64,000 bases of DNA from Setoptus koraiensis (GCA_048013815.1 CM106585.1:24157963-24221962), one strand, 5' to 3'. Shown: positions 49,130-63,212, counted from the stretch's first letter. Program-made: numbers and translations. Notes: generated from the sequence alone by a model not told the origin.

Positions 49130-49803
49130 AATGCTAATTGAATGCACACATAACAGCAAGAGTGACTGATAAACATGTTAAATACATATTATTATTAGTG
49201 TGGTTTGATGGGCAAATTGCACATGGTCAAGTTGAGCCATGAGCATAATCATCTTGATCCTATTATCTCATAATCACTTAACTGTCTACATCTACTCTAT
49301 GTTCTGTCATCTGCACTCGTTCACTGGCCCAACACACAACAGCTGACTGATATTGCAAGAATTAAGTGAAGTTTTTTGCTTCCGTTGTCTTGTTGTTGTT
49401 TCATGGCTAATGAGCCCCGTAGAGCAAAACGGAGTGCAGTGTGCAGTGTCAGTAGAGTGAACAACAACAACAACAACAACAACAACAAATTGCAACTCAA
49501 CACGTCATCTTCATAACGGTCATTTGGGCACACACATAGAGGAGTGGCATCCGTCATTGTTTACGTAACAGTTGTTGTTGTCGGTAACAAGGTGACGACA
49601 ATGCCAATAATGTGTGTGTGAGACTTGATACAGCCATCATGTTGCATATTGCATATGATTATACACACACAACAACAACAACAACAACGATAAAGCATCA
49701 TGATACCATCGCACAAGATGCTAACACCATTAACTGCATCTTGTGCACACTTCCTATTACCTGCAGCTTAATATTATTGCTATTATTATTGTTATTGTTA
49801 CGC

Positions 49804-49854
49804 ATTATATTGGCTATATAACAATTGTTTGTTGTGTTATATAGCCAATGTAAT
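49804..49854. repeat. 19-bp inverted repeat with one mismatch, 13-nt loop
   Basis: The core arms ATTGGCTATATAAC (49809-49822) and GTTATATAGCCAAT (49836-49849) are perfect. The pairing extends four more bases past one mismatch. Confidence 0.85.
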
Positions 49855-50723
49855 AAGCAACTAACCACATGCATATTAACACAGTCAATAGGTAAATGAG
49901 GCCAAGCATCGCGTGCATTTTTGTTGCCACCATTCATATTTATCATATTTACATGTGGCCGGCATCAATCATCATCAAGTAGCTTTGCAAGCGGGCCAAT
50001 AAAATCAGTTGGTCAGTTCGTGGTCAGTTGGGCTGGTTGCTTGCTGTACAACAGTGGACAGCAACAACAGTGCCTATAGAGAGAAAGTGAACACAACCAC
50101 TGACTCACAACTTGTGAGTGTACCTGTTGTTGCGCGAGCCCCAGTTAAGCACTAGTAGTTGGCTCACTGTAACTGCACTGTAACCGACTAGCCACAACAA
50201 GTGCAATCGAGCAATACAATTGAGGCGCGCCAAAAACAATCAAACCAATCAGCAACGACAGAGATGTTCATTGATGGTTGCACACTTATTTGCATACAAA
50301 TTAAAATTAAACACACGCACGCACGCGAATACAAGTTAGTTCAATGGACACATAAACAAGTAGGAAGTCATTTGTTTTGACACCTCTAAAGCATCATGCA
50401 AGCTCGCCAATGACAGATATACATTGCACATGTGCCAGGTGAACTGTCACAAACACATGATAACACCTGAGTTGCGTTGGGGCCGTCAGTTAGTTTGGGT
50501 TTGCACTGACTATTGCAGTTGTTTTGAGCGGGCACAAGATGCAACCACTAATGAACTATCAGACAGTGACAATGGCACACTGACAGTGATTGGTCAATAT
50601 TGCAATTCACTACTACCGATACTGTATTAGTGATAATGATTGTTGTCAATAAACACCATTCTCCAATTACTGCCCACAATGTCAGCTGAGCGTGTGCATA
50701 CAGCAGCGCATGTGTTTTAATTG

Positions 50724-50726
<3 letters not shown>

Positions 50727-50786
<60 letters not shown>
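50727..50786. repeat. (TG)30 microsatellite
   Basis: Uninterrupted 60-bp run. Confidence 0.97.
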
Positions 50787-50787
<1 letters not shown>

Positions 50788-52000
50788 TAATTTGCATAAT
50801 TTAAAGATTTATCTAAAGAGAGAATAAACTCACTGTCGGTGTCTGTCATGAATATGGTCATATAGTCAGCTTGTTAGTGGCGGCGATAATAATCTTTTTG
50901 TCTGGCTGTGCTTGGCTCGACTCGACTGGTCAGTTGACCAATTTGAATATCTGTGGTCTTATCTGTGTGTATTATTGAACCAAAAGCCCAGGTTAGTGTT
51001 TTGGTGAGTTGTGGCGCTGTTGTGGGTATTAACATTGGCACAACAACAACAGCAACAATCAGTTATATCCAACAGTAGTTATCAGCTGGACAGGATTAAA
51101 AGGATTAAGCGATAGGTGACCAAGAGAAGATGATGAATACATGAATGAGCAACTAAAAGTCACAATAAATGAGTTAAACCAAACTGACTTACTTACTTAC
51201 CAGTCAGTCACAGTTACGCGAGCCAATGTAAAACAACAACACAACAAATTAGCTTGTCCCTCCAGTGGTAATGACATTTTAATCCGTCAGTTTTATTAAA
51301 TTACATAATATAGACACAACATTTGTTTCTGGGCGCCACCACCAACCAAAACCAAACCAACCAACCAAACCAAGCAACCGACCAACAAGCAACCCACAGG
51401 CAACCAACAGGCAACCTGTGCATTTCCACCTGTGCAAGCCTATAATCTCAGCCGCTTTGCTGTCTAAATGAGTTAGATCATTGCCAGATTATCTAGCCAA
51501 CTTATTGGACATTAGCCTGTAATGATATTGTTGCTGCTTAGCGAGCTTCCACTGGCTGCCTCCAATGAACCAATGAATGAATGACCGCTCAATGATAGCT
51601 TGCAACGTGTTATAATAACTGTAACCGGACAGCGATGAACATTACTGTTGATGCTTCACTTATCAGCAACAACAGTGCCATATTGTCTGCTGAATATCTC
51701 CATTATTGCCTATTTTTGATAATGTTGTTATTTATTTTACAAATGGTTTTACAATTTGAATTATCGTTGTACGCTGGCGCCTGTTGCTCACACCGGCAAC
51801 AGTGACAACCTATGATATTCCGATGTCATTGCATGATAACTGGCAGACTCAACTGACCAATTGGCAATCGAGAACGAATTGCAATTTGTAAATCCAACTA
51901 GGCTTATTAGTTGGTGGTTGACCTATTGTGTTTGGTCATTCGAGCATCTTTCTTTTATTGTCTCCCATTATTGCTGCCGCTCACTAATGGTCTTGCCAGG

Positions 52001-52072
52001 CATGTCAATTGGCCTGTCAGTTGGCCTGTCGGTTGGCCTGTCGGTTGGCCTGTCAGTTGGCATGTCAGTTGG
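52001..52072. repeat. 12-bp minisatellite (CCTGTCRGTTGG), six copies
   Basis: Six head-to-tail units with A/G and C/A variants. Minus-strand translation gives PTDR/PTDM repeats, which I treat as a by-product. Confidence 0.9.
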
Positions 52073-55035
52073 CATGTTATTCGCAGCAATTAATGAACAT
52101 GATGTTAAATAAGGGATAATGTTGACCATGATTATTCGCTTTTGGCTTGGGATTTGCCTCTCTGTTTGGTGCTGTGTTGTGTGTGTCAAGCGATGATGTT
52201 GCTGAGATGCCTAAAGATTAGCATCACCTGTTGCTGTTGTTGTCGTTGGCTTAACTTTACTTGTTAGTTAGTTAATGCTGTCTACTGTTCAGTATTTCTC
52301 TTGTTACCTGTGCCAGTTTGCACCACAGCTGCACACTGACATATGGAAATATGTGACTGCTCCTGTGGTAATGTCAATGATGAGATGAACTTCAAAACAA
52401 CGAATAGTTATGTAATTGTGATTGCGGTCACTCACTCTTGTGCCATTTGTACTGACTAACTGACCACACGACCACCGCCACTAACCAATGACTAAAAAGA
52501 CAATTAAAACTTTAACTAATGATGAGCCCTGCTCAACATGCCAACCACCTGCTGACCACGGATAAAGCCGCTAAACTTTTCTCTATTTATTTATCCCCGC
52601 GCGTGTGTGTGTGTTGCGTGTTGGTTAATTCTTAATTCTAGTTGGCTAGTTTCTCTCATTGGTCACGTAACGTCGACACTGTTGCTCGAAAACAATTCGT
52701 TAATTGTGTATTCCATTGCACCAAATGCAAGACTCGTCAACCGATTCACCGGTTCATTGGTCATAATAACAAACGACAAGGTGTTAATGGTCACACTTTT
52801 GCACTTTCTCTCTCTCTATCTTTTTGCACGAACGAACTAACGCGAATTATACGACAACGAAGGCAATGATAAAATAGAGTGGCCAATAAATTCATATACG
52901 CCATATCAGCTAACCCTAATCAAGCGAACAATAGCTTAGCGAATGGTGGTACCAATTCAAAAAATTATTATTCAGCCAACATTAGCTAGCAATGTCATTG
53001 CTAGGTCACCTTTTGCACCTTGCACAATCCAATCATTGTCCAATGTACTCCAAATGTATGCGTGCTATATGGGGCCATATTGTAATTAAGATTAAAAGTA
53101 TTTTTGCGATTGTGCAACAAGCACCTGCCTCTAGAACGTTCCCTAATTAGTGTTAATAAACATATGAGTTGTTAATACATAATTGTGATGGACAAATTAT
53201 TGTGATTGCGTAACGTAGGGTTGCAAATGGTGTGTCATTGTGACCATAGACAACACATGTGACGGCGATCTGTGGCTTCAATATTTGTAGCCACTGATCA
53301 GCGTCAGTGCAGCTAGCAGAGGAAGAGAGGCCAAGCTAGTGAACAATGAGCAACAATCATCAAACCGGACAAAGCGTCGTTATTTATCATCGTGGTCGGT
53401 GGCGCTGTATGTGTGCTCGCTAATTATGCTGTTGGTTGCAGTGAGAATCAATTTTAATTTTTCAACAAATCAATGAAAGCAAACAACAGCCAACAACGGA
53501 TTGCTTGCTGTTGATTTATCGCTTCTTTATGCATCAAATCGTATGTATGTAACGGCGCAACATCGCTTGGCTAGTGTCGGAATTAACTTGTTGCAGTTTG
53601 CTTGCATCATAATATATCCAATGAGGAAAGGATAAATGGAATTAGTTTGCAATATATGCACACAAATATCACATTGAACATATCACGTTCGTATAACTGC
53701 GAATATTCCAACATATTGCAATATTTTTCAATCTGTTCCTGCAAGCCAACCTACGTTCTGTTAACATGTAACTGCGTTAGTGTTTGAGGCTGCTCGATGC
53801 TAGCTAAGCTGCCTGAGCCAGCCACAAAAGGAGTCTATGGCTCGCTGGATCGAGAGTGCCAAATCGTGACCAGTCTTGGCTATTTGATTTAGTAATCCAC
53901 TAAGTGAGATGTTGTTGTCGATGTTGCTTGATTGTGCTAGAAACATGGCGTAGAGTTTCACCGTACACAATACGCAACACACAACACACAATAACAATAA
54001 CATGGACATATTGGCACCGGTGCCAGCATCTATTTAGAGCAACCAACACCGTTCCACAAGCGCGCCACTTTAATTGACCAAAGCGCCATATGCAATGTGT
54101 AGATTCTTTGTAAATTCTTTAGAATTTCTTTTTCGCTAGCTTGCTTACCTAGTGATTTGCTCTACTATCCGAGGCATTAGTTGGCCGGCTTGAATTATTT
54201 CGTTTTTCGCTTAGACAAAGCGAGCGAAAATGATCATCTTGACTGTCTCGTTTTCTCTCCCTCTCTCTCTCTCTCTCTTTCCATATTCTTATTTTATTAA
54301 TTCAACAACGGTGCAGATTGTGGCATAACAAAGCATAATTACCATCACTACTATTAGTGTCGAATGCTAAAAAAACACTACTACTAGCAAATGAATGGAA
54401 AGGATAAGGCAACGATGGGAGGACTGCAGACAGAGAGATATGCTTTCGCTTTGGATCGCCCACAATTTGCAGCTTGCAAATTAAGTGTGATTCTGTGTGA
54501 GTGCATTAACATTGTTAGGCAGGAAGGCCGGGATTGTTTTCTTGGAGCAATAACAAATCTGTTGGTCACTTGTTGCTCTTGGCTAATTAACGGCAACAGC
54601 AACAACAACAACAAGGAAGCAACATGATTTCAAACGCACACACAACTTGTCTCTTGAAAATTAAACTTGTCCTTCTGCAGCTGCCGCTATGTTTAATACA
54701 TAACGGCCTAATGTAGATTGTCTAGATGATGTTCAAAAGGATGACAAACACACATAGCGATGTGATCATGCCACGAAACCAACCACAATCAACCAACCAT
54801 CAATGGTCATCATCAAGTTGATGATCATTGATTAATGGACACCATTGTTGTTGGTATGTTTTGTGACATAACAAAAGATGAAACCCCCCACAAACTGAAT
54901 TCATCATCCTGTTAGGTCAGCAAACATAAAGCATAAAGTAAATAAATGCCTTTTGTTGTTCTTGCTTGTTTTCCATAATCAACATTCATAATTTAAGGTT
55001 CTCTGTCCGTTCTCTCCCTTTTTGACTCGATCTAG

Positions 55036-55427
55036 GATCCTTGCACAACATCAGCTCGCAGGCCAACAGGAGAAATCTGGCAAGTTTTGGTTGATATCAA
55101 CACTCATGTCAGAGAGACTTACGGGGGCACACACATGGGGCAACTTTCAAGAAGATGCTGCATTTGAAGCAAAATGTTTATTTATTATAAAGAAACGAAA
55201 CCAGCCAGAAATTGCAAATAATCTCACGATGTTAATGTGCGATCTATCTGAGGGTGAATACAAGTATTCGCTCATGGAACCAAAAGCAACTAAACTAAAA
55301 GTGAATGGTAGCAGCTATTTGCAACTTGGACCAGTTATTACCACTTCCTCATATAGATCGCAGCCATTACCTCTACTGCAATACATATATGAACCAGTTT
55401 TGTTGTTGTCGATGCTAGTCGGCTCGG
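55036..55427 (+). CDS. Candidate internal exon of an unrecognised plus-strand gene
   Basis: A strong pyrimidine-tract acceptor (TTCTCTCCCTTTTTGACTCG, then ATCTAG) opens a 130-codon frame with ordinary amino-acid mix, unlike the repeat-driven frames around it (for example FWLISTLMSERLTGAHTWGN and EYKYSLMEPKATKLKVNGSS). It could end at a donor-like GGTAATG in phase 1. A perfect T11CAG acceptor at 56813 continues in that phase, but only for eight codons to a stop. I recognise no family and find no upstream exon, so it may be part of a fast-evolving gene or chance. Confidence 0.3.
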
Positions 55428-58008
55428 GTAATGTATGATCTCAAACATTAATCATATTGGAACAATATAACAAAGGCAACAACTATTATGCAATGTAATA
55501 ATGTAATATTAGTTGAAAATTGTTGTTGTTCCCCCTCCGACTAAATTATAATCACTATTGAAAGTCTGTGTTGGCAATGCTGCTTTATTTCATCCATCTA
55601 ATGTGGTAATGGAAGAAGAGTTGGGTTGCTGTGAAAGATTTGCATAAATCAATTGTAGTTATAGAAAGATGAGAAATTGTAGATCAGCCGATGATCACAT
55701 GATAGATGCATATTGTAGCTAAATAGTTAAATTAATGTTAAATTAATCATTTATTCAATCAACAGTGATGATCGCTCGTGCAACAATGGGGTTAAGTGAT
55801 ATGCACTCGGGTAATAACTTTACGTGCATTGGTTTTAATATAATCATTGGCAAGGCAGCCATCATTATCACTTGTTGCCTACCAATGATCAATGAGTAAT
55901 TAAATTGTGATTTCATAAAAAATAGTTGCTGTCATTTCTTCACCATGTCAATATTATCACTAGTATTTGTAGTAGTGGTGATGGTAGCATGAAAATTTTA
56001 CCTCTCATTCCATGGTGACTTCACTCAATCTAGAGAAAAGATAAAGCGAATCAATGAATGACTAGTAAATAAATCTAAACAATAATAAATAACATGATTT
56101 ACAACTGATGTCACTTTCTCTTGTTTTAGTTATTACTTTTGCTTGATGTTACCATTTGTAGTTAAAAAACAACAGCAAATCGGACGCCAAAGAGATAATT
56201 CCCACTTATAATCAGAGATTGTCCAATGAGAGAGAAACAGACACAACTCCCTAGCTATTGTATAATTGGTTTACCGAACATAAACTCATCGGATTAGTAG
56301 TATTCTTTATAGTAACAACTCTAATGATACAATAGTAATGATACAATAACCAATGTATGGCATGTATTGACAAATAACTTACTTTGCCTCTATCATTGAG
56401 CAAAACCTGCTGAAACAAAACAAAAACTTGACTAGATATAATAGTATTAATAATAACTGCCTAGTAAGCTCTCTTATTATTATTATCTTTTATACTTGTA
56501 CCTACAATATATCAATAATCATCATTTCGTTTCGTCAGTGAAGGTAATATTATTAACACTAATTTATTATATCATCACTAGGCGAGGTGTCGGAAAGAGT
56601 ATGAAGGACATTGACATTACAATTGAACTAATAAATAAATGACCACAACCCAACAGATCAACTCATTGATGGTCAACTAACAAGTCTTGAGAATGTTAAA
56701 TTAAAAATACTTACTAACAGTACCTTAGTTATAGTCTAGTTTTGCTGTGCATTTATCAGATCAACTTGAAACAATTTCAAGGAGTACAATGTAACTGTGT
56801 TTTTTTTTTTCAGCTAGCGCAACGATCATTATGACTCGATAAACATTATAATACATTTTGAGGGACATACATCTTCAACTAACAAATGAAATAAAACTAG
56901 CGGCAACATTTCTCTCATTCGGCAGCATAATCTCAACTTTCTCCCTCGTATATCGGCAAATCAAACAACATCACACTGGCGAGATGTGTTTACTGATCAA
57001 GTATGGTCAGCGTAAAGAGATTCTCAAATGCTTGCTCTTGTGAAGCCAATCATTGGTATATAAGATTGATATATTATAATTTCAATGTTCAACGCCAGCC
57101 TTTGTTTTTGCGAGCCACCATGGTAACGCGATGATTCTCTCATTATCAATAATTTATTGTGATAGCGCTTGTAGTGGCTGCCGTCACACGAAAAGAACAT
57201 TCGTGCACTCAGACACTTATCCGACGAGTGCCGAGATTTATAAAATTATGCTCTTGCTGAGATGTTGATTTATTATATATCTCATAATTTATCGAGAGCC
57301 CCCCTAGACCAACGCCAACACACATAAAAAGTCTGTTGTGGTAGCTAATGCTGGCATGGAGCCTAGCATGTGGCGGCTAAACAAGGTCATAGTAGAAATC
57401 TCATACGGAAGTGATTGGTTATGTAGGCGAAGTTTACTAGCGAAGGTTTCGATAGCATAGAATCCATTAGAAATACTTAATCGCATGAAAATATTCAATA
57501 CCACCAGTTGTTCAGTTCATGTGTCTATAGATCATTCACATTGACTATCCATTTCTATTCACTTTCCTGCTGATAGTCGTTGGTTTTGATGATGGCTCTT
57601 TTCATGCACATATTTCTATAACAACAAGAGATAACATAATGATTTAGATACGAGGAGAATAGAATGAGAGAATTGAACTGAAATGAACAGAGTGAAAGAA
57701 TAAGAATGAATTGGGATAAAAGAAGTATCGAGTTGTGTGATGTTCATCAAGTCATCACATTTATAAAACAGCGAACTACGCCCTCTTTTACCACCTTTGG
57801 TTTCCTCAACTATACATCATGAGTCTAATTATGATTGATACACAGAAGATGTAACAAAAGAAAGATACGAAAGTGAGAAAGAAATTTTTGATTTTGCACA
57901 ATGAGACCGTTGCACAACTAGTGGAAATCATGACTAGATCATTATCTGTCTCATTAAGAGAAATTGAATATCATCTATTTATTTATGTGATAGACTGCTG
58001 CATTGTAC
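55428..58008. other. Non-coding region before the clathrin heavy chain 3' end
   Basis: AT-rich, no supported gene. It contains the T11CAG acceptor-like site ending at 56813 and the clathrin poly(A) signal at 57978. Confidence 0.45.
57978..57983 (-). terminator. Poly(A) signal of clathrin heavy chain
   Basis: TTTATT on the plus strand, AATAAA on the minus strand, 25 nt after the stop codon. Confidence 0.65.
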
Positions 58009-61000
58009 TCAGATACCGTAACCTAAGTAGCTAGTGTTGCCATTAGATCCTAGCATTCCAGGGGCTCCTGTTAGCATTAGAGGGGTGTCAGCGGAAACAT
58101 TTTTTTCCTTGTTTTCCTCCAACTTGACTTCAACGGCATCTTTGAGCTCGTCTATTTTTGTTCTCATCTCATACATGGTCTGAATCATATATGGCATTGC
58201 GAAATCCATAATGTTGTGCCTCCAGGCCAATTCCAAGACCACATCGGGGTGTATTAGATCATAACATTGAAATAAACACGCTGCGAAACAGGCATGCTTC
58301 TTATCCTCAAGGAACCATGATAAAAGCTCTTCCGCTAGTTCGGGCATCCTTGAATCCGCTGCATATTCCATGGCATCTTTGTAGAGACCATCTTTTTTAC
58401 ACAACTCAACTGATTGTTTCCAACGATTATTACTCTTGTATAGGTATGCTGCAATTCGTCTGAACTCTATGAGTTCGTGCTTCTCGAGGCGCTGTGCCAG
58501 GGCGATTGTATCAAAGTTGTCAAAAGCATCGATTGACGTACGCAAACCTTGGAAATCCTCCTCTGCAATTAATAAATCATTAAGCGCTTCGTTGATAGCT
58601 TTATTGTTCAGATTTTGAACTGATCTGAGATACGATTTGACCAGTGGAAGGTGATTGGTCTATTTTTGTTTGATGTGAAAGAGAGATTGAGATGTATTAA
58701 GAACTGTTCAAGTTCAAGGGTATGAAATAGAGAAGTAAAGCTAATTGTACTTACTTTGTTGAAGAAAGTTACAGCTCGTGTGTGATCCATTCTCGGGGCT
58801 AGAACCAAGAGAAGATCGTTCAATAACATTGGTTTGTAATCTAGATAGAATTGGAGGGCTTTGAAATATAATTCAATATTGGCAACCTTAGTAATCATTT
58901 CTTTGAAATGTCCTTCTCTCCAAGCCTCCGAGGGATGGTTTATCATAGTTAAAACAGCATTATCATATTCCTCATACTTGTCATAGAGGAAAACTAGCTC
59001 GCCCCACAAATGGGCCTGTTCAGCAGCACGCAAGACTTTTGGAATGTTCACGCGGGACCAGAATAACTCCAAATGTTCTTTCATCTTGTTGGGCTTATAT
59101 TTGGAATAAAGTATAGCCAACTCTGTGAACATTCCCATGTGGGCCCTCTCTAACCCTAGAGCCGCCTCGAGCAGGCTTATCAGTTCTTCGTAATATCCTC
59201 GCTCCTGATAATAGTTTATCAAATCCTCCAACTCATCAGCGTGAACAACAATATGGGTACCACACATTAATGCTAATCTGAATTCCATGTTATCAACGCA
59301 AGCGAAGCAAACCTGTGTTATTGTGAAGATGTTTAGAGATTGTAGAAAATATCGAGTTAGGGGGCTGGGCTGAGATAATAGATGAAAGATTGTTGCTAGG
59401 AGTTCACTTTGTCTCACCTCTTTCCATGTCTTGGTCGAATTAGCTTTGCGGGCCGAATCAACTGCGCCTTGGAATTCTTTCAAGTGGACCAAAGTGATTG
59501 CAAGACGACCAAAGTTGGATACGTTGTTGTAAAGCAACTTGGCGGCTTCATACAAACCATCATCGAAACATCTATCGCCTATCTTTGATATGTCAGCATG
59601 GTTGGGGCTTGATATGAATTCTTCGAGATCTGCCAGACGACCAGTTTTAGCGTAGGCATATATGAGCTCAGACTCAATAGAAGACTCTCGAGCTTTTTTA
59701 CGTGCCATTTGCAAATAACGAACAAGATCTTCCCAGCTACCCTGCTCATGGGCAGTGGCCACAACATCCATGTAAGAGGCGGGATCTCCGGCCTTAATGA
59801 ATGAGTCTATCGCTTCTTTGAAAAGTCCTTCACTTAACTGCGCCTTTGCTAAGAGACTCCAAACCGCTGGCTCATTACAGCGCTCTGCGAATTCATAGGC
59901 CCTATCTAGATTTTTAATATTTTCGATTAAAACTTGAACGGCGGATGTGTTGACATCAAATTTTTTGAAAATGGCGAAGGCTTCTTCGAACAGCTCTGAA
60001 GCTATGGCGATGTTGGCTATATCAGGCGCATCATAATTGTCTAGTCTGTTGATATATTCCATTACACGGGTCTTATCGGCTTTAATCGCAGTGAGAATAA
60101 GCAAATTTTGCAGGTTTCGGTGATCGGCAAACACTGAATTGTCCAAAACTATCTTTTCAAGAAGCTCGATGAGCTCATTTGGCAGCTCAGCTTGCATGAA
60201 GGCTTTAACTGCGACTGATACATCCTCCGGGTCTTGTGTTTCTGATAATGCAGTCTGAACAACTTGGTCTATTAATTGGCGTCTGAATGGATTGGTATCC
60301 AAAAGTACTTGAGCCCAGAGTTCGGGATCTCTCCTTTTAACAAGGTACCTTGCCTCACTCTTGAAAAGGGAGTTTTCATTGCAGACATTGATAAGCTCAG
60401 TGTCGCATTGGCCGCGCTCATATGCTACACATGCAAGATGAGGGTCTCGTTTTTCACAGTATTTTCCGACAACTTTACTATCATAACATTGGTTTTCTTT
60501 CAGAAATCTTTCAGGGTTGTTGTTGGAATCAATGTAGATCTTCGCAAGTGCATTGTGTGTCGCTGGCTCGACACTGCCCTCTAATACTCGCATTTCCAGC
60601 CATGGTAATAGTAACTTCAACCGGTTTCGCTTTTCCACTTCTTCTACTAGTTCCTCCGTTAGAAACTGTCCCCTCACAACGTTAATGAGTTGCTTGATTG
60701 CATCTTCTGAACAGTCTACATCCAATAGACCGCCAACAACAATTGGCAAGCGTGAAGGATTGACCTTTTGAACGTAAATTTCGATGTACTTTTGCAGATT
60801 ATTTCTAAATAGATACAAGACTAAATCGTGAACAAAGTCAAATCGATCACATACAATTATAAGTGGCAACTGATCCGTCAACTTGGCTTCTTTGAGAAAA
60901 TTCTTAACACGTTCGGCGTTATAGCAGTTACTCTCACGGCAGATACGTTCAACTTCCTTCAACTGACCAGTTTTACAAGCTGCCTGAATGTATTTGAAAT

Positions 61001-63212
61001 GAACTTCCGCATCTTGACTGAAGTTGACAATAGAACCCAAAAAGTAGAATAAGCCTTCATATGACTTGAATGACTCGAAGAGGTCTATGAGCGAGTTCGT
61101 AGAGAGTTGTTCGTGATATTTAGTGGCGATTTGCACACATATCTGTAGATTTTGACGAATGTTAGATGTCAACATCGCTTTGAGACATTCCAGAGAGTCT
61201 TCAACGGATAAACTGCCGAAAAAGGTTACCAACCATTCTGGATTAAGCACCTGAGTGTGAACAATAGCTCGTTTTATATCGTAGAGATCATTGTAGTGCT
61301 CCAAAGCTCGCTGAAGTAAACCCGCCTTCTCGCACATCTGAGCAATAGTTGGCCTGTCATAATGAGTGAACATTTGGTTACCTAAAATAGCATCGGCAAC
61401 CTGTGGAGCTGTGGCCAAGTTCATCTCAAGCAAGCGAGTTTGGAGGGGACCTTCCTCTGGTAAGTTTTTCTTTAGAGCGTCTAGAAGAAAAGATGTGCAT
61501 GGTTGAACTAAATTCTGTTCCATAAAAACATCTACGATCTGATTGATTTCAGCCAGAGGTTCTTCTTCGGAGACCAACATTTGAGCAAATGCTGCTCCCT
61601 TTTCGGGGTTTGTTCGCATCACTTGACGGAGTAAGTTAATATAGTCCGGAGTGTAGCCAGCTTTCTTGGCGTAGAGTACAATTTTCTGGAATTGTCCTGT
61701 CTCGGCGAAACATTGAATGACTTTACTTGGAACGTTAGCACGAAGGTAGACAGAGAGCGCGAGTGTTGGGTCCAAGGCCTTTGATAGATCACCTAGTTCC
61801 TCACTGCACTCCAACTTATCATCTTTGAGCCATTTTTCTAGAAGTTGTTTGCGTCCTTGTTGCATCACCGGACGACAGAGCTCAAGTGATTCGAATTTGT
61901 TCAATTGCCCTTGATCCAAAAGAATGCCAAAGTATTGCAAGAGAGGGGATGTCTGACCAGTTGTGGTTGGCACTTGCTGGAATTTTTGAATGGTCTGAGG
62001 GGTTCTTAAAATACCCTTAGGAGCGTTGGCCGCTATCTTGGCTGCCTCTATGTATTGACCGTTATTGAATAGAACGTTGAATCTCCTAACAAATAAATCT
62101 TCGGCTCCAGGTAGGTTACACCTAGCTGCCAATCTAAGAGCAAGATCTGGATTTGCAAGAGTTGAAGTTATGTATGCTACTATGTTGTTCTCATCGACTG
62201 ATACTGAAAGAACTTGACCTTTTTTGTTAACGCCAACAATTCCACTGGTGGCCTCGTGCTGAGCCGTGACGAATATGGTGTCTGCAGATATCCTATTCAT
62301 GTAGATACACGCCCCTGATTCTATGTCGTATAGATGAACGTAGCCATATTTAGTTATCAAATAAACAACGCTGTACTTGGAAGATATCTGCATCGAAACA
62401 GGAAAATCAGTAGGAGCTTCGGGTGGGAAGAAAACGTCAACGGCTTTTTTAGCATATGGTTGATTTCCTGTGGCTGGCTGGCCGACTTCTATAATGTGCA
62501 GCTTTCCTGCCTGCTGTGATCTATTGGCAAAGCAAAAGAGAGTTGAAAGCTCAGAATTTCCTTCGCACTTGAATTGAGTGAAAGCCGCTGCGTGGCCCTC
62601 AATTGGTTGAGATACCTTTCTATCAACAGAATAAAGCTGCATGGCTCCCGCTACACGATTATCTTTAGCTGATATACCAATAAGAAGAAGCCACTTAAGA
62701 GAGTGATCAGTGCGATAATTGATGATCTGGCAACCACTCAGAGAGTTGTGCCTATCAAAGACCTTCAAAGGCTGAGATTCACCTTCCATGCTCCAATGAT
62801 AGACAGCAGCCTCGGTGACCAAAGCAATAGTATTAACGTTAATCCATTTCCAAAAGACTACATCTTCGGGCATTGCGTGAGCCTTCATTTTACTCTTCAT
62901 CTCAATATTGAAAATCTGTAGAGTGCGCGCAGCCTTTAGTGCGATAACTTTAGAGGTAGGATTCATGATGGCCGAATCGGCTGATATTGGGCGCCTTATG
63001 GGTTGCTGTGGATTTGCCATATCTATAATGACTACTTGTGCTGATTCCCCAACTTTTTCTCGGATGCAGATAAATTTATCTGATTCCATGGTAAGCGAGT
63101 TAAAGCTTATGTTAACAGTGTTGATGCCAATTCCCGTAAGCTGAAGCAGCTCCTGGAACCTTATGGGCAGAGCCGCTGTTCCGGGGTCTATACCGATGGC
63201 GGTTGTAGACAT
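58009..63212 (-). CDS. Chc: Clathrin heavy chain with an Hsp70-like N-terminal extension
   Basis: Two exons: 58755-63212 and 58009-58659, with a 95-bp intron (AAA|GTAAGT ... ATAG|ACC, phase 0), giving 1,702 residues (human CLTC is 1,675). The seven-bladed propeller ([11 protein letters not shown] ... [18 protein letters not shown]) binds adaptors, followed by the alpha-solenoid legs. The C-terminal trimerisation region continues across the intron ([20 protein letters not shown]) and the tail contains LMLT, the Hsc70-docking motif for coat disassembly. The protein forms the triskelion lattice of coated vesicles and works with AP-1, whose mu chain is in this window. Odd: in front of LPIRF stand 14 residues, [14 protein letters not shown], where human has four (MAQI); they match the start of the Hsp70 in this window ([14 protein letters not shown]). 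The ATG follows AAA, and I see no closer methionine before LPIRF. Confidence 0.97.

Larger units (their letters stand above)
47737..55035. other. Mostly non-coding region upstream of the Spatzle-like gene
   Basis: Holds the presumed Spatzle promoter, pyrimidine pentamer runs (48120-48212, TTCTG and TTTTA), two hairpins and two larger tandem repeats listed separately. I see no exon with family resemblance. Confidence 0.45.

Noticed and set aside
50424-50630. Cys-containing plus-strand frame (HMCQVNCHKHMITPELRWG)
   Set aside because: No upstream or downstream splice partner and no recognisable family.
51968-52189. PTDR-repeat protein on the minus strand
   Set aside because: By-product of the 12-bp minisatellite at 52001-52072; no homology or splice context.
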